Shown piece by piece: positions 1-11,800 of a DNA stretch of 64,000 bases. The stretch comes from Cervus elaphus. Its lineage: Eukaryota > Chordata > Mammalia > Artiodactyla > Cervidae. Numbering within the stretch: the first letter of the stretch is position 1; every line of letters begins with the position of its first letter. The stretch is from positions 8,320,235-8,384,234 of the forward strand of contig NC_057828.1 of NCBI RefSeq assembly GCF_910594005.1, written 5' to 3'. The translations under genes and the position numbers were made by a program. The notes under the pieces were generated by a model that had not been told where the DNA came from, did no database searches, and worked only from the letters and a program-made list of their open reading frames with translations.

Positions 1-885
1 TCTCACTACTCAAATGTAATCCTGTTAACATTTTGGTATTTATATTTCTAGATTTTTCAACACGTACATATGCTCATTTTATTATTATTATTTTTTTTAC
101 AAAAATGGGACCATACTGCATATGTCATCTGTAACTTTGTTTTTAAGTCTGAACTGTTATAAAAGGGTTTTTTTTTTAAGGGATGTAAAGACAAATTACA
201 TTTAGCAGTTGAATGGTATTCTTTTACATGGACTCTTATGCATAGAATAGCATCAGTTGAGGAGTATAAAAATCAATTTGATTTATCTTCCCCCTTAAAT
301 GTATTCCATTACTTGGTTTTGAAATTAAGAATTGAGTCAAGAACAAACTAAAATGTTGAAGGCTTTGTGCTAGGCACTGATGAATACAGAAATGGAAAAA
401 AGAGCAATGGACTGGGAGAAGTCAAGGATAATTTTAAAGGTTAAGGAGTAGTATGATCAGAGTTGTGCATTTAGAAGGATCTTATGAAGCAGTGGGCATT
501 CTGTTTAAAGAGGGATGAGACTGGGAGAGAGTCTGTAAGATAGATGAAATAGGAACCATTTCCCCCTTTGGCAGAATGGGACAGGTGGCACAGAGAAAGC
601 ATATTTAAGGCAGCAGTTTGGAAGCTCTAGGATGGGATTGGGTTTCTTATTCGCAGACCCAGGACTCTCTCTTGTGCTGACCTAAGCACAGATTCTGTTT
701 CCCTGGGATTCTACAACCAGATGAGTGGTTATAGTATCATTTCACGAGTCTTTACTCTCATACTAAGGGCACATGCAAAGCTGGCCCAGATATTTAATCA
801 GGCCATGGGACGCAAAGCAGTGTCTCATGACCCAGAGATTGTTGCCTGAACAAATTGGTGAACATTTGGCAAAGACTTTATGTAC

Positions 886-1082
886 TGGGCTTCCCTTGTG
901 GCTCAGCTGGTAAAGAATCCACCTGCAATGTGGGAGACCTGGGTTCAGTCCCTGGGTTGGGACGATCCCTTGGAGAAGGGAACGGCTACCCACTCCAGTA
1001 TTCTGGCCTGGAGAATTCCCTGGACTCTATAGTCCATGGGGTTGCAGAGTTGACAGGACTGAGTGACTTTGACTTTCACTTT
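886..1082 (+). mobile_element. Bov-tA SINE
   Basis: It starts with the tRNA-Glu-derived head typical of ruminant Bov-tA (cttccc..tggctcagc, then gtaaagaatccacctgcaat). It continues through the Bov-A body (ccactccagtattctggcct) to the terminal actttcactttc. This is a ruminant-specific family. Confidence 0.9.
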
Positions 1083-1465
1083 CTGTCTACACAGTCTGGG
1101 AGGCTACTGGGTCCTGTAAGCAGTTAGGTTTGGGGATCAGTCTTATGAAATGCACTTAGTCGACAAACGCTTACGGAGCACCCACCATGTGCCAGGCTCT
1201 GAGGGCCCTTCTGAGACAAAGGAAAGTCAGTGCTGGTGCCCAGGGAGTTCACAGCCTGGTGGGCAAGCCCACCAGGGCACAGGGAGGGGTCACATCAGTG
1301 CCATCAGAGATGAGCACAGGAGTGGGGTGATCGCTGCTGTTGAGGACTCTAAAAAGCTCCTTGTACGTCCAGAGAATGAATTTGAATAGGAGGAAGGCAG
1401 GGGAGCTATTTCAGGAATATTGATGCTGATAAACTGCTGAGTATGAAATATATCTCATTTCAACC

Positions 1466-1588
1466 GAAATCTTTTCCCTCTCTTCCTCCTTCTCCTCCTT
1501 TCACTTTCTTTTTTTTCTCCTTCCTTCTTCCCTTCCCCCTCCCCTCAGTCCCTCTCTCCTTACTTGCCTTCCTTCCTTACCCTCCAAA
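1466..1588 (+). repeat. Homopyrimidine tract
   Basis: About 120 bases are almost entirely C and T (cttcc, ctcctt and poly-T runs). It is a low-complexity pyrimidine strand with H-DNA potential and no coding sense. Confidence 0.85.
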
Positions 1589-2420
1589 ATATGTATCTGT
1601 TAGAAAAAGCAGCTTTGGATAATGAGAGACACGGTGACACAGGGGTAATGGACCACATTTCTTAACCTGAATCTACTCAGGAGACTCTGTAACTATCATT
1701 TTCTTCAACCCTGTTTACTGCCATATGTTTATTTAAGACATTCGTGCCCTTGAGACTCAAATTTGGTGCTCTGCAGGCTGTGAGAAGGTACAGGAAGCTG
1801 ACTTCTGGGACTCAATTGCAGTTTTTAGAGTTGGATGTCTCTTATGGTTCTCTTTCTTGTGATTGGCTAAAATAAAGCCTTTGCTTGGAAAACTGAAACC
1901 CAAGTCCTTCACCCAACTTCTCCCTTCCTGTCTACAGCTCTTGGGGCTCAGTAGCACCTTAGGTTCCCTTACATATCCTACAACTATATTTAAATTGCTC
2001 TTGCCCATGGATTTCCATTAATCATCAAGCAAAACGGCAATCAAGGATCCTTGTTCTTCCAGCAACTTCTAGAACCTTCTTCTCCTTGGTTCCCTGTAGC
2101 AGTTGTATGGCCACAGAATTAGTGGAGGTCACAGAGGTCTCCAGAAGACATCCTCCTTTATTTTTGCTGGCAAATTTCTACTCAGGCTTCAAGTCTCAGA
2201 TCAAATGTCACCTCCACTAGGAAGCTTCTCAACCCTTCCAGCAACACCCAAGATACATCTTACCAAGACCTCACCTTGATGTTTTTGTTGACAGCATCCT
2301 TCTGTTACTGGTGTCAACACATTCCCATGACTTAGTGTTGCAATTTATCTGTTTGCAAGTGTATTCACTCTGTTGACTCATTAGAACTGAGAACAATAAC
2401 TGAGTCTTAATTTTTTTTAA

Positions 2421-2722
2421 AACAGCTTTATTGAGATATAATTCACACATCACAGAGTTCACTGCTTAAAGTGTACAGTTCAATGGGTTTTAGTATACTC
2501 ACAGAGTGCATCACTCTAATCTAATTTTAGAATATTTTCTTTACTCCCCAAGGAAACTTTGTATTCATCTTTAGTCACTCCCAATTCCTTCCATCCACCA
2601 AATTCCCAACTCCAAGCCCTAGGCAGCCAGTACTCTATTTTCTGTCTCCATAACTTGTCTTTTGTGGACATTTACGTAAACGTTATCATAGTCATTCATT
2701 TTTGTATAGCCTTTTCTGACAC
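2421..2722 (-). mobile_element. Old L1 3'-end fragment (L1M-type)
   Basis: It begins with the widespread mammalian motif agctttattgagatataatt and continues with a diverged 3' region (cagttcaatgggttttagta). I recognise this as the reverse complement of an old mammalian L1 3' end. The exact subfamily cannot be assigned by eye. Confidence 0.6.
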
Positions 2723-2814
2723 TCAGTAGGTGCTTATGAAGTGCTTATTCAGTAATTGTGTGAATACATGCAAGATTGAGAAGTTGATGAAGGGTGGAAC
2801 AGAAGAAAGAATAC

Positions 2815-3000
2815 TGACTGAGAGCCAGAAGACCTGTACTCTAGTTATGATTTGGTCATTTATTTATGTGATGTAGGGAAAATTATTTGACCTTTCTAAA
2901 TCTCAGTTTTCTAATCTGCCAAGAACAGTTAACAATATCTGTCCCCCTTCTACTATTTTTGTTATAGTGAATAGCAAATGAGAGATTCACTTAGAGGTAT
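2815..3000 (+). mobile_element. MIR SINE remnant
   Basis: A diverged MIR core and tail is visible: a 'gtgatgtaggg..aattatttgacctt' region followed by 'ctcagttttctaatctg'. These match the MIR pattern of a loss-of-activity ancient mammalian SINE. Confidence 0.6.
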
Positions 3001-4174
3001 TTTGTACATCTGAGCATGCTGTAGAGTTGTAAGACTGATGTGTATTTGTTTTCACTCCTATCCTTTGAAATCCCTGTAATAATAAATTAGTTATTATACC
3101 AGTGATAGAGGACAAGATTGAATGGCAAAGTGCCAGTCTAGGGGGCCAACCAGTGGACACCCACCTCTCATCTCCACTCCTAGAAGGACAGCAGCTGAAA
3201 CAGGGAGAAAAACTGACAAAAGCCCAGAAATCTCACATCTGTCAGTGCACGTGTTCCCAGCCAAATAGCGAGATAGCAATCTATTTTAGAGTGGAGATTA
3301 AATCAGTTCACTGGAAGAAAAATGGTGATGTAACTTTCCTTTATCTCTGGTGCTCAGGAAACCCTATTTCATATTCTCATCACTTCTTTCCTGCAGGGCA
3401 TTTCTATCAGTCACAAGGGGGGATATTCAGGTTTAGAGTGAGATCTTTACTGCCTCACCCGGGAGTGGAGAAGGGACCCTTCTCCACCTGGTTCAGCCCT
3501 TTCCTCTTTCTGTAGGTTTAGGAGAATGTGTAGGGGATGTTGGGGGCGTGGGGAGTAGAGTTATTCTCAAATGGAAAACTCAGACTGCAGACATGCTATG
3601 ACATACACGACAAGCATACATACATATATGACAGGAGTGGCCTGAGAGTCAGAGAATAAACACCCTCAATCTAATAAAGGGTATTTAGGGGGAAAGTGGC
3701 CATGTAAATCAAAGTTTATCCACAGAGGACCTTTTCTCCCACCCAGTATTATTGTGAAGGAAAATTTCCAAGTTTCCAGAGAGCAAGGAGATGAGAGATA
3801 TTAGAAGAGCTTCTGATCTTCGTCTCACCTAGCATGGAGTTGGGATGAAAACCCACGGATCTGGACTAAGAGACCAGCCCCACTTTCTCCAGTTTCTCCA
3901 AGTCTGAGACGTGGAGCTTCCCTGGGAGTGGGGGGCGGGGGTGGGGGGATGGCGGTGAGCCAGTGTGCCGGGCCTCGCCCGCTGCTCCCACCCGGGGCCT
4001 TTGGGCCCCATCTGCCGAGCTGCCACCTTATTTTCCTTCCTCTCTCCTGATCGTCTCAACAGTCCACTGCTTCTCTCACCACAATCCTTCTCCCCCGAAG
4101 GGTATGCTTCTGACGTGTCTCTATGTCTATGTCAGCTCTTTCCCCTGCAGACACTGCTGTCCCCTAGTCCGGAT

Positions 4175-4398
4175 TTCTGGGCCTCAGCACTTTAGGGGGG
4201 CTGTCAGCTGGTTCTTGGTGGGGAGGGGCCGTCCCATACACTGTAGGGTGTTTAGCAGCGTCCCTTGGCCATGCCACTACCTGTGAGTAGCACCCCACTC
4301 CCCACCCCCCATTCCCCGTTATGACAACCTGAAATGTCTCAAGACATTGTCAGCTATTCCCCGGGGTCAAAATTGCCCCGTGGAGAACCATCGCTCTA
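4175..4398 (-). mobile_element. MER5-like hAT DNA transposon remnant
   Basis: The segment includes 'actgtagggtgtttagcagc', 'tatgacaacctgaaatgtct' and 'gtggagaaccatcgct', in the order expected for a reversed MER5A non-autonomous hAT-Charlie element. Confidence 0.65.
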
Positions 4399-4484
4399 AT
4401 TCCTTCTGCTTCACTTGTAGCTCCCATTTGTTAAGCATTTACCACGTGGAAGATACCAGATACTTCCTGTGTTTTATGTAAACG

Positions 4485-4640
4485 CTTCTCAAATTTTAAC
4501 ATACTTAAGAATCATCTTGGGAGTTTTTAAAGTGCACTTTCCAGTTCAGTAGTTTTGGGGGAAGGGTCCGAGATCTTGCATTTCTAATGAACTCCTAGAT
4601 ATTGCTGTTCTGTTGGAGCACAGACCACATTTGAGCAGCA
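4485..4640 (+). mobile_element. MER20-like hAT DNA transposon remnant
   Basis: 'cttctcaaattttaacatac', 'aagaatcatcttggg' and 'cttgcatttctaatgaactc' appear in the order of the MER20/Charlie-type consensus. It is old and diverged. Confidence 0.55.
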
Positions 4641-5487
4641 AGACTTTATGTCACTGTCCTTGGGGCCTGTGGGGATTCGCTTTTACAGGTGAGGAAACTG
4701 AAACTCAGAGGGCTCCTGGGCTCATGATGTTTTGGACCCAGGTCTGCCTGCAGACAAGGCGTGAAGTCCTAACAGCGATCTCAGTTGACCTGGGGCCAAG
4801 GTCCTTGAGTTCCCTCCATGCCCGCCCTCCCTGGGGAATCATGCCCTCCCAGGGATAAGCTCAGCCAAGCCTGAGACTCAGGCACGTGTTTGCCTGGGAT
4901 CTCTGTGTTACGTTACTCCTCCCTTAGACAGGAAGAGCTGCTCATGACCCCAGGTGGCTATTTGGGAGCCTGCCTAGCTGTCTGCATGACCTCATGCCTC
5001 TGTCCCAGCCTGTCCTGCTGACACCACATCCCTCCTGCTCTCCTGCGGATCCATAGACAGTTGTCTAGGATCGCAGATGCCCTTGGGCTCATTTTTGCTC
5101 TCAGCTTCCAGCTTTATCTGTCTAGACTCTCCAGCCCTGTTTGCCCTCCCCCTCATCTATTGTCCCAATATTCTTAGTTTGTCTTCTCTGTCTCATCAAA
5201 GCCTCTTGGCGTCTTCTTCTCATGGTAGTTAGAAATTATTAGTAGGGACCTAGATCCTGAAAGGAAAAGGGGGTTGTGATGTGGGCCCCTGCCTAGGACT
5301 AGAGAACAAGACTCAGCCTTCTGGGAGCAAAGGCCTCAAGCATGGTCCTTAATATAGCCGTGGCAGATGGCCAGCCTGTTGGCTGGGGATTGCAGCACGT
5401 ATTTGATTTACTAAAGAAAACAAACAGCACTGTGTCTGTGATGGAGAGAAGAGAGATTAAGGGTCTGCTGACTGGAGAGACTGGAAA

Positions 5488-5701
5488 GGGCTGCTCAGTG
5501 GTAAAGAATCCACCTGCCAAGCAGAAGACATGGATTTGATCCCCGGGTGGGGAAGATCCCTTGGAGAAGGAAATGGCTACCCACTCCAGTATTCTTGCCT
5601 GGAGAATCCCATGGACAGAGGAGCCTGGAGGTCTGCAGTCCATGGGGCTGCAAAGAGTTGGACACAATTTAGTGATTAAACAGCAGCAGAAGCAGCAGCA
5701 G
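5488..5701 (+). mobile_element. Bov-tA/BOV-A2 SINE with (AGC)n tail
   Basis: It has a tRNA-derived head (gtaaagaatccacctgcc), a Bov-A body (ccactccagtattcttgcct) and ends in a cagcagcagaagcagcagcag microsatellite, the usual tail of this ruminant SINE class. Confidence 0.88.
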
Positions 5702-6784
5702 TTCCTCCTAGTGTCCCCTGTTCTTTTTTCTCCAAGGATACCTAGAGAAAGTTATCCTGCCCCTCACATCACATTTCTATTCCCATGACTTTGCCTGGAT
5801 CCAGGTTTAAAGAAACTCTTACAATGTTCACGCAAGAAGGTAATTCAGAACAAGGCTCAGCAAGCCCTCTCTGCAAAGGGTCAGATGTTAAAAGTAAATA
5901 TTTGTGACTTTGTGGGCCACGTGGCCTCAGTCACAGCTACTCATCCTTGTAACACAGAAGCAGCAAACCACATGTGAACAAATGGGCATGACTGCGTCCC
6001 AGTAAAAATTTACTTATGGATATTGAAATTTTAATTCACCCACATTCATATGTCCCAAAACGTATGTTCTTTTAATTTTGTTTCAATCATTAAAAAATAC
6101 AAAAACTATCTTCAGTCACCAGGCTAAGCCATTCTTAACTTCTTCTCAGCCAGTAGTTGGCCAGTTCCTCATTCAGAGTCCAGTGTTTCTCAGGCTGTGT
6201 TTCCCAGAGTCATGGTCTAACACCTGTGGGAAAGACTGGGTTAAGCAGTGTTAAGCCCACACCAGGCTTCCGACTCCTACAGGGCACTAGAGGTTTCCAA
6301 GAGGGGCGAGCATGTGCCAGCCTTCTCTAATTTACTGGGTGTGAAATCCTTAGTGCACAGAGTCTTGCAGATAAGCATCCCTCAGGACCAGATTCTGGGG
6401 AAAATGCGTTGGAAACACTGCTCCAGTCTGCTCCCACCCACACCCTACACCTGAAGGCTGAGCGTCCTGCTAGGACGGGTCTCTTGATGGCACTGATACT
6501 CCCGTGGCGATGGGATAGAGCTTTTGTTTGCTTGCTTGCGTGTTTTAATTTTTTGGATGTAGAAACGGAGGTTCGAGGTAGCTAGATGACCTGCCCCCAT
6601 CTCGCTGCCAATGGCAGAGCTGGAACTCAGACCCAGCACTCACAGCACCAGGGGCTGCCTCCCCCATGGCCCCATTGTCTAGAGTGAAGGTTGACTAGCA
6701 GTGACGTCATTCTCTGGGAAAGCATGACCAGTTTCCCTTTCTCCACCTCCCTCTGCCTCCCCCACCCCTCCCCCGCAGCCCCCG

Positions 6785-6790
6785 TATATA
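6785..6790 (+). promoter_or_regulatory. IL24: TATA box of IL24
   Basis: TATATA lies about 25-30 bases upstream of a sequence that resembles the human IL24 first exon (gcctgcacacctttact). Transcription probably starts near 6,812. A pyrimidine-rich stretch lies directly upstream. Confidence 0.7.
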
Positions 6791-6811
6791 TGAAGCTCCA
6801 CAAAGCCTGGC

Positions 6812-6994
6812 TTGCCTGCACACCTTTACTTTGGAAACAACTTCCGCGGCTGGAGCAAGAGCCTTCCATCCACCGTCACACCCCTGGTCGGTGCATGGTG
6901 TGTGTGCATGGGCACCTGCTGAAACTTCTTCCTCTATGACAGGAACCAGCTGCCACCAACCGCAAGCCTTCAAGCATCACTTCCAGGGCTCGAG
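6812..6994 (+). other. IL24: IL24 exon 1 (noncoding 5' UTR)
   Basis: The sequence from gcctgcacacctttact to caagcatcacttccagg matches, in order, the 5' UTR of human IL24 mRNA as I remember it. It ends at a strong donor, cgag|gtgagt, with the last exon base at 6,994. The start is estimated from the TATA box. No open frame here joins the IL24 coding sequence. Confidence 0.65.
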
Positions 6995-7109
6995 GTGAGT
7001 GATGGGAGATTCCCAAGTACTTGGCTTTGAGGCCTTAGACCGACTGCTGCCCGACTGGGCCTAGGGGCTGGGGAGACACAGAAGCCACCTTTGTCAGTGT
7101 TTATGTAAA

Positions 7110-7210
7110 GGGTGAGACATGCCATGAGGAGGAGCTGCTCTCTTGGGTTTAACATCAGGAAGAGTTTAGGCTGGAGGAGAGGAAGGCCAGGAGGATTATG
7201 AGGCCCACAG
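7110..7210 (+). other. IL24: IL24 exon 2 region (5' UTR; human start codon absent)
   Basis: The segment 'ccatgaggaggagctgct' through 'ggaaggccaggaggatta' resembles the human IL24 5' UTR just before the human start codon. Where human has the ATG of MNFQQRLQSLW, this sequence has GTG at 7,211-7,213. It is followed by a recognisable but unusable frame (NLQERLKSLW) that soon meets a stop. The same change makes cag|gtgaat, a plausible splice donor, so the exon may end at 7,210. Both borders are estimates. Confidence 0.5.
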
Positions 7211-7980
7211 GTGAATCTGCAAGAGAGGCTGAAGAGCCTGTGGCGGAGGGAGAGGCTGGAGCTCAGAGCTGCGTGACGGGACAACATGTGCTGGCCCCGG
7301 GCCCACTCCTGTGGCTCGCACGTTGGCAGGTCCTGGGGAGACAGACCTTCTCCTGGCTTCCCGCCCAGCTGAGGGGTGGAAGACGGAGCGTCCTCAGGTG
7401 TGAGAACAGGGCCTGGAGTAAGAAAGGGAGGGACCGAGCTCTGAGGAAAGAAGAAGAGAGGCAAAGGGCCAAGGAGTCAGGGAGAAGAAATCTCTGCATA
7501 CACTTATGACAGACAAGGGGGTTCCCTGTCTCTAGCTTGCGGCTCTTCACACAGTCAGTGGAAGGCTTTAGAGGTGATTCATGTGGAAATCTGATTCCTC
7601 CTCTTGTTTAGTCACCTGAAAAGATACTTCCTAGCTCAAGAGTGAGTCGGTCAGCTGAGGTGGCAGAGTGAGTGTGCCTACCAGCTCGCCCATCCCTGTG
7701 GGCCAGGATTAAACCCGCAGCTTCCCTGGACACTGACGAGAGTGGCCTGGACACTGGACACTGGCCTTCTCTGGGGGAGGGAAGAAAGACCTTCCCACGT
7801 GTGTCCCGTGACTTGAGGGCAGAACTCAGACAGGCAAACGTGTTCTGCCGAGTTTGGGATCCTTGTATGTGTTCTTGGGCACATTATAACTCCCCGTTTC
7901 TTCACTTTTCTTGGTCAAATTCTGACTAGTGGGCTGTTGTCTAGAGAGGACTGTAACGGAGCAGGGAAGGTGGGGCAGGG

Positions 7981-7983
<3 letters not shown>

Positions 7984-8017
<34 letters not shown>

Positions 8018-8018
8018 C
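7984..8018 (+). repeat. (TG)n microsatellite
   Basis: A nearly pure run of about 17 TG units lies in the IL24 intron ahead of the 37-bp minisatellite. Confidence 0.95.
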
Positions 8019-8274
8019 GTGGAGGGGCGTGGTGAGGGAGCAGGTGGCGGAGACAGCCAGACCAGTGGGTGTGAGACTGAGGGGCAGAAAGGCCCTTGGG
8101 GCTGAAAAACCATTGCCCCACCCAGGGCACCCTGGCAAGGCCACACACTTGAATTATTCTAACACCAGGAACCCACCCTGGTTTCAGGTTTCTCATCTGT
8201 GTGTCCCCAAGGCTGGCTGCAGCAGAGCCAAGGAGGCTTACTCCAGGGGGACCCCTCCTGGGGCCGAGGGCCTG

Positions 8275-8610
8275 CCTCACAGGGGTGCTCCCCTTCCCCC
8301 AGCAGGAACTTACCTCACAGGGGTGCTCCCTTCCCCCGGCAGGATGCTCCCTCACAGGGGTGCTCCCTTCCCCTGGCAGGAACCTGCCTCACAGGGGTGC
8401 TCCCTTCCCCCAGCAGGATCCGCTCTCACAGAGGCACCCCCTTCCCCCCAGCAGGGTGCTCCCTCACAGGGGTGCTCCCTTCCCCCAGCAGGATGCTCCC
8501 TCACAGGGGTGCTCTCTTCCCCCAGCAGGATCCTCCCTCACAGAGGCACCCCTTCCCCCTAGCAGGATCCTCCCTCACAGGGGTACTCCCGTCCCCCTGT
8601 AGGATCCTCC
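8275..8610 (+). repeat. 37-bp minisatellite, nine units, each resembling a 3' splice site
   Basis: Units begin with cctcacag(g/a)gg at 8275, 8313, 8350, 8387, 8424, 8462, 8499, 8536 and 8573, a period of 37-38. Each contains a pyrimidine run ending in AG (cccttcccccagcag|ga). The last unit (gtccccctgtag|gatcc) stops 20 bases before the IL24 start codon. The array is open in several frames on both strands, which explains long spurious open frames here. Confidence 0.93.
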
Positions 8611-8629
8611 TGGACCCTCTTTGCTGCAG

Positions 8630-8800
8630 ATGAGCTCTTCCATGCACGTGGCTGCCCTTCCCTGCCTGAGTCTGATCCTGCTTCTCTGGAGCCCGGGGCC
8701 ATGGGTCCAGGGACAAGAATTCCAGTTTGGGCCCTGCCGAGTAGAAGGTGTAGTTCTCCAGAAACTGTGGCAGGCCTTCTGGGCCGTGAAGGACATCGTG
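8630..8800 (+). CDS. IL24: IL24 coding exon 1 (signal peptide and helix A start)
   Basis: It encodes residues 1-57, from MSSSMHV to FWAVKDIV, and ends at a strong donor, atcgtg|gtgagt. Two acceptors are possible: gctgcag|atg, placing the ATG at the first exon base, or the last minisatellite unit's ctgtag at 8,602. Both give the same protein start. A BOV-A2 SINE begins about 95 bases downstream. Confidence 0.92.
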
Positions 8801-11800
8801 GTGAGTGAAGTGTTGTTCTGGACCCAGCAGTGTCGTGGGGTGATTCTGGGTAGAGGAATATATTTGATGATTATGGAGCCCTTTGCAGCTTGCTAGAAGG
8901 CAATGGCACCCCACTCCAGTACTCTTGCCTGGAAAATCCCATGGACGGAGGCTACAGTCCATGATGTCGCTAGGAGTTGGGCACAACTGAGCGACTTCAC
9001 TTTCACTTTTCACTTTCATGCATTGGAGAAGGAAATGGCAACCCACTCCAGTGTTCTTGCCTGGAGAATCCCAGGGACGGCAGAGCCTGGTGAGCTGCCG
9101 TCTATGGGGTCGCACAGAGTCGGACACGAGTGAGGCAACTTAGCAGCAGCAGCAATCATGTTCCTACCTAGGAGCTTAGTGAAGTCAGAGGTATTGTGGG
9201 TCCACATTTCCTTCTGCACTTGAGGAAACTGAGGCTCAGAAAGATGTGGCCAGTCTATAGGAAAAGAAACAGCCCACGAGGAATAAAGAAGGAAACCTGA
9301 TCTGTTTGACCTTCATCTCTGTCCCAGGGTTACGTAAGCCTACAAGCCTACGTAAGGCCCACCAGAGTTTTCACCTACTGCTTTGCCAGCTCCTCCTAGT
9401 TTGTTCCCCCCTGCTGAGGCCTTGATTCAAGATTGAAAGAATGTTTAATTCTGAGTTGGAAAAGAACGGTTAATGCATCCTGTGAAACGTATTCCTTAAA
9501 GGACAATCCAGATGCAAGGCAGAATGAAGGAGCTTGACAAGGCAGTCTGGGGAGAGAGGAGAGTGCTGGACTGGGTCAGGACCCCTCTGTGACCTTGACC
9601 TTGAAACCAATCCATACAGCCGCCTCCCCCCACTCCCACCCTATCAGTTTCCTTATTTGCACAATGAGGAGGTAGGACAAAGGAGTTTTAAAGCTCCTCC
9701 TCTCAAGGATTCTTTGGCTGGAAACCCAAGAAGTGGCGGGCTGCAGGGGAAGCCTCGAGATGCAGCCTCCCCTGCCCTCCTTGGAAGATGGAACATTCTG
9801 CTCCTAGTGGTTCTTAAACAAAATGGGCGTATTTCTTGGTGCCTCAAGTGACCAAAGGAATCAAACAAGTCCCCCATCAAAGCTCTAAGAAAGCCTAGGA
9901 TTCCATCTGCTCCTGGGAGGCCAGGATGCGTGATTTTCTGGAGCTGGAACCTTGTACCTCCACCCCAGGGGCCAGCTCAGCACCCTCCCTGGGTCCCCCT
10001 TGTGGCCTCTGAGGTCGCACAGATTGGATAGAATGACGGGTCTGGGTAGGCAGCATGTATTTGCAAGGTTGGCTTCTATACTGACCCCCAAACTGGAGAC
10101 ATCTGTCCTTTCTGTTCCCCAAGCAAGCCCAGGATAACATCACGAGTGTCCAGCTGCTGCGGAAAGAGGTTCTGCAGAACATCCCGGTAATCAGACGTGG
10201 GGGAAGGGTGCTGTCTCCTCTGGGTGGCTGGTCTCCTGCGGGTGAGGCTGAGGGGTGCTCCAGGGGAGGTTGATAGAAGACTTCACTTCTATCCCACGCT
10301 GAGCCTGCACAGGTCAGGGCTGGGTGGTGAGCCGGAGGAGGAATACCTGGGCTGGTCTCCTCAGTATCCAGGGTATGTGAATACAGGACCTGAGGAGAGG
10401 GTGGGGACTGAGGCTTGTAAACATCTGTCTCCATTTAGCCAGAGTCTCCATCAATCTGGATTTTTCTTCTGCTCTCACTGGTCCAGAGCCATCTGCTTAG
10501 GCTTCTTCCATGCCCCCACTTTCTTCTCACCCATCTAGGCAGTGAGCACAAACCACCGGGCTCTGATCCCTGAGAGACGCCGAGCTCCCCTCTGTGGCAC
10601 CTCAGGGCCCAGGGTGCAATTCCTGTGCTCATGGACACTAGTTTTCTTTCTCTTTACTTCTTCTCCTTCTGAATCTTTACCCTGCCAAAGCTCAGCTAAC
10701 CAAGAGGTGGTGCTTTTCAAGGCCCATCACTGCCCAGGGCTATTAGAGAGGCCATGGGTTGGAGAAGAAAGAAATCTAACCACCTGGGAGTTGGGGGTCC
10801 TGGGGGCCAGGCCTGGGCCTGCCACTTGACTGGCAGTGGGACCCTGGATGAGCCCTTCCTTTCTAGGCCTGTGGGTCCTCTGGTCAAACAAAGATGTCTG
10901 AGGCCCTTTAAGACCCCCATCTCCTAGAGGACTCCGGCCTCCTCTGAGCTTACCTTGCCTCATGCGTCACATGGGTGGTTCATCGGGGTCTGAGTGCGCA
11001 GAGGCCTGGGCTTGGCAATGACCCCGCCACCCCCCAGGAGACTGAGAGCTGCCACCTCATCCACGCCCTGCTGAGGTTCTACGTGAACACTGTCTTCAAA
11101 AGCTACCGTGACAAGGCGGTTAAATTCGGGATCCTGAAGTCATTCTCTACTCTGGCCAACAACTTCTTTGTCATCTTGTCAAAACTGCAAGCCAGTGTGA
11201 GTAGAACAAAGCTGGGACGGAGGTCCACAGGAGACGCTGTGCTTTCAGAAGACTCTTGTCCCCTTATCTGGCCCTGGCTTTTATTCCATGACAGGGAGCT
11301 GCAGGTGTCACGGGCACAGGCTCTGGACTGGGTGTCCATTTGCAAGGTGGTCAATCTTTTTTTGCAAACAATTAATCTTTTATTTATTTGAAATGCCTTT
11401 GAGAGAGAAATTGGGAGACCAAAAAACAAAACTAAACTAAAACCCCAAAAGTGGTCAATCACTTTGGGCTTTGGTTTTCTTATCTATAAAATGCTGATAA
11501 TCACCTGTACCTGGAAAGACTACCGTATGAAAGGAGGCAGTCTCCGCGGCACGGTGGGAGGTCAGCATCGGCTGCCTTGGGGATGTGAGATTTGGAGCTG
11601 CCCTCTTAGGCCTCGGGAGTCCCTCTGGCATTACTAGGAAAGAGTGGGAGAAGGCACCTCTGCTCCTATCTGACACTTGGCACAATTTGCTTTTTCTGTT
11701 ACCCAGCAGGAAAAGATGCTTTCCACCCGCGAGACTGCACGCAGGCGATTTTTGCTGTTCCACCGAGCATTTAAACAGGTAATCAAGGCCGGGAACTGAG

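Larger units (their letters stand above)
1..6780. other. Gene-free flank upstream of IL24
   Basis: I see no coding exon here. Short open frames lack splice context and resemble no family I recognise. The stretch holds old and ruminant repeats, listed separately: a Bov-tA SINE, a pyrimidine tract, an old L1 3' end, a MIR, a MER5-like and a MER20-like DNA transposon, and a second SINE. By synteny IL20 should lie further left, outside the window. Confidence 0.7.

Noticed and set aside
3102..3515. 137-codon plus-strand open frame
   Set aside because: No family resemblance, splice context, promoter or polyA signal was seen. It is consistent with a chance frame.
1..6780. IL20 3' end
   Set aside because: No IL-10-family exon motif was found on either strand. 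The human IL20-IL24 distance is far larger than this flank.
8275..8610. CRISPR-like regular repeat
   Set aside because: The units are contiguous without unique spacers, and this is mammalian DNA. It is a minisatellite.
7984..8633. Open frames of 133-192 codons on both strands at the minisatellite
   Set aside because: The 37-bp repeat lacks stop codons in several frames. There is no domain similarity or splice support.
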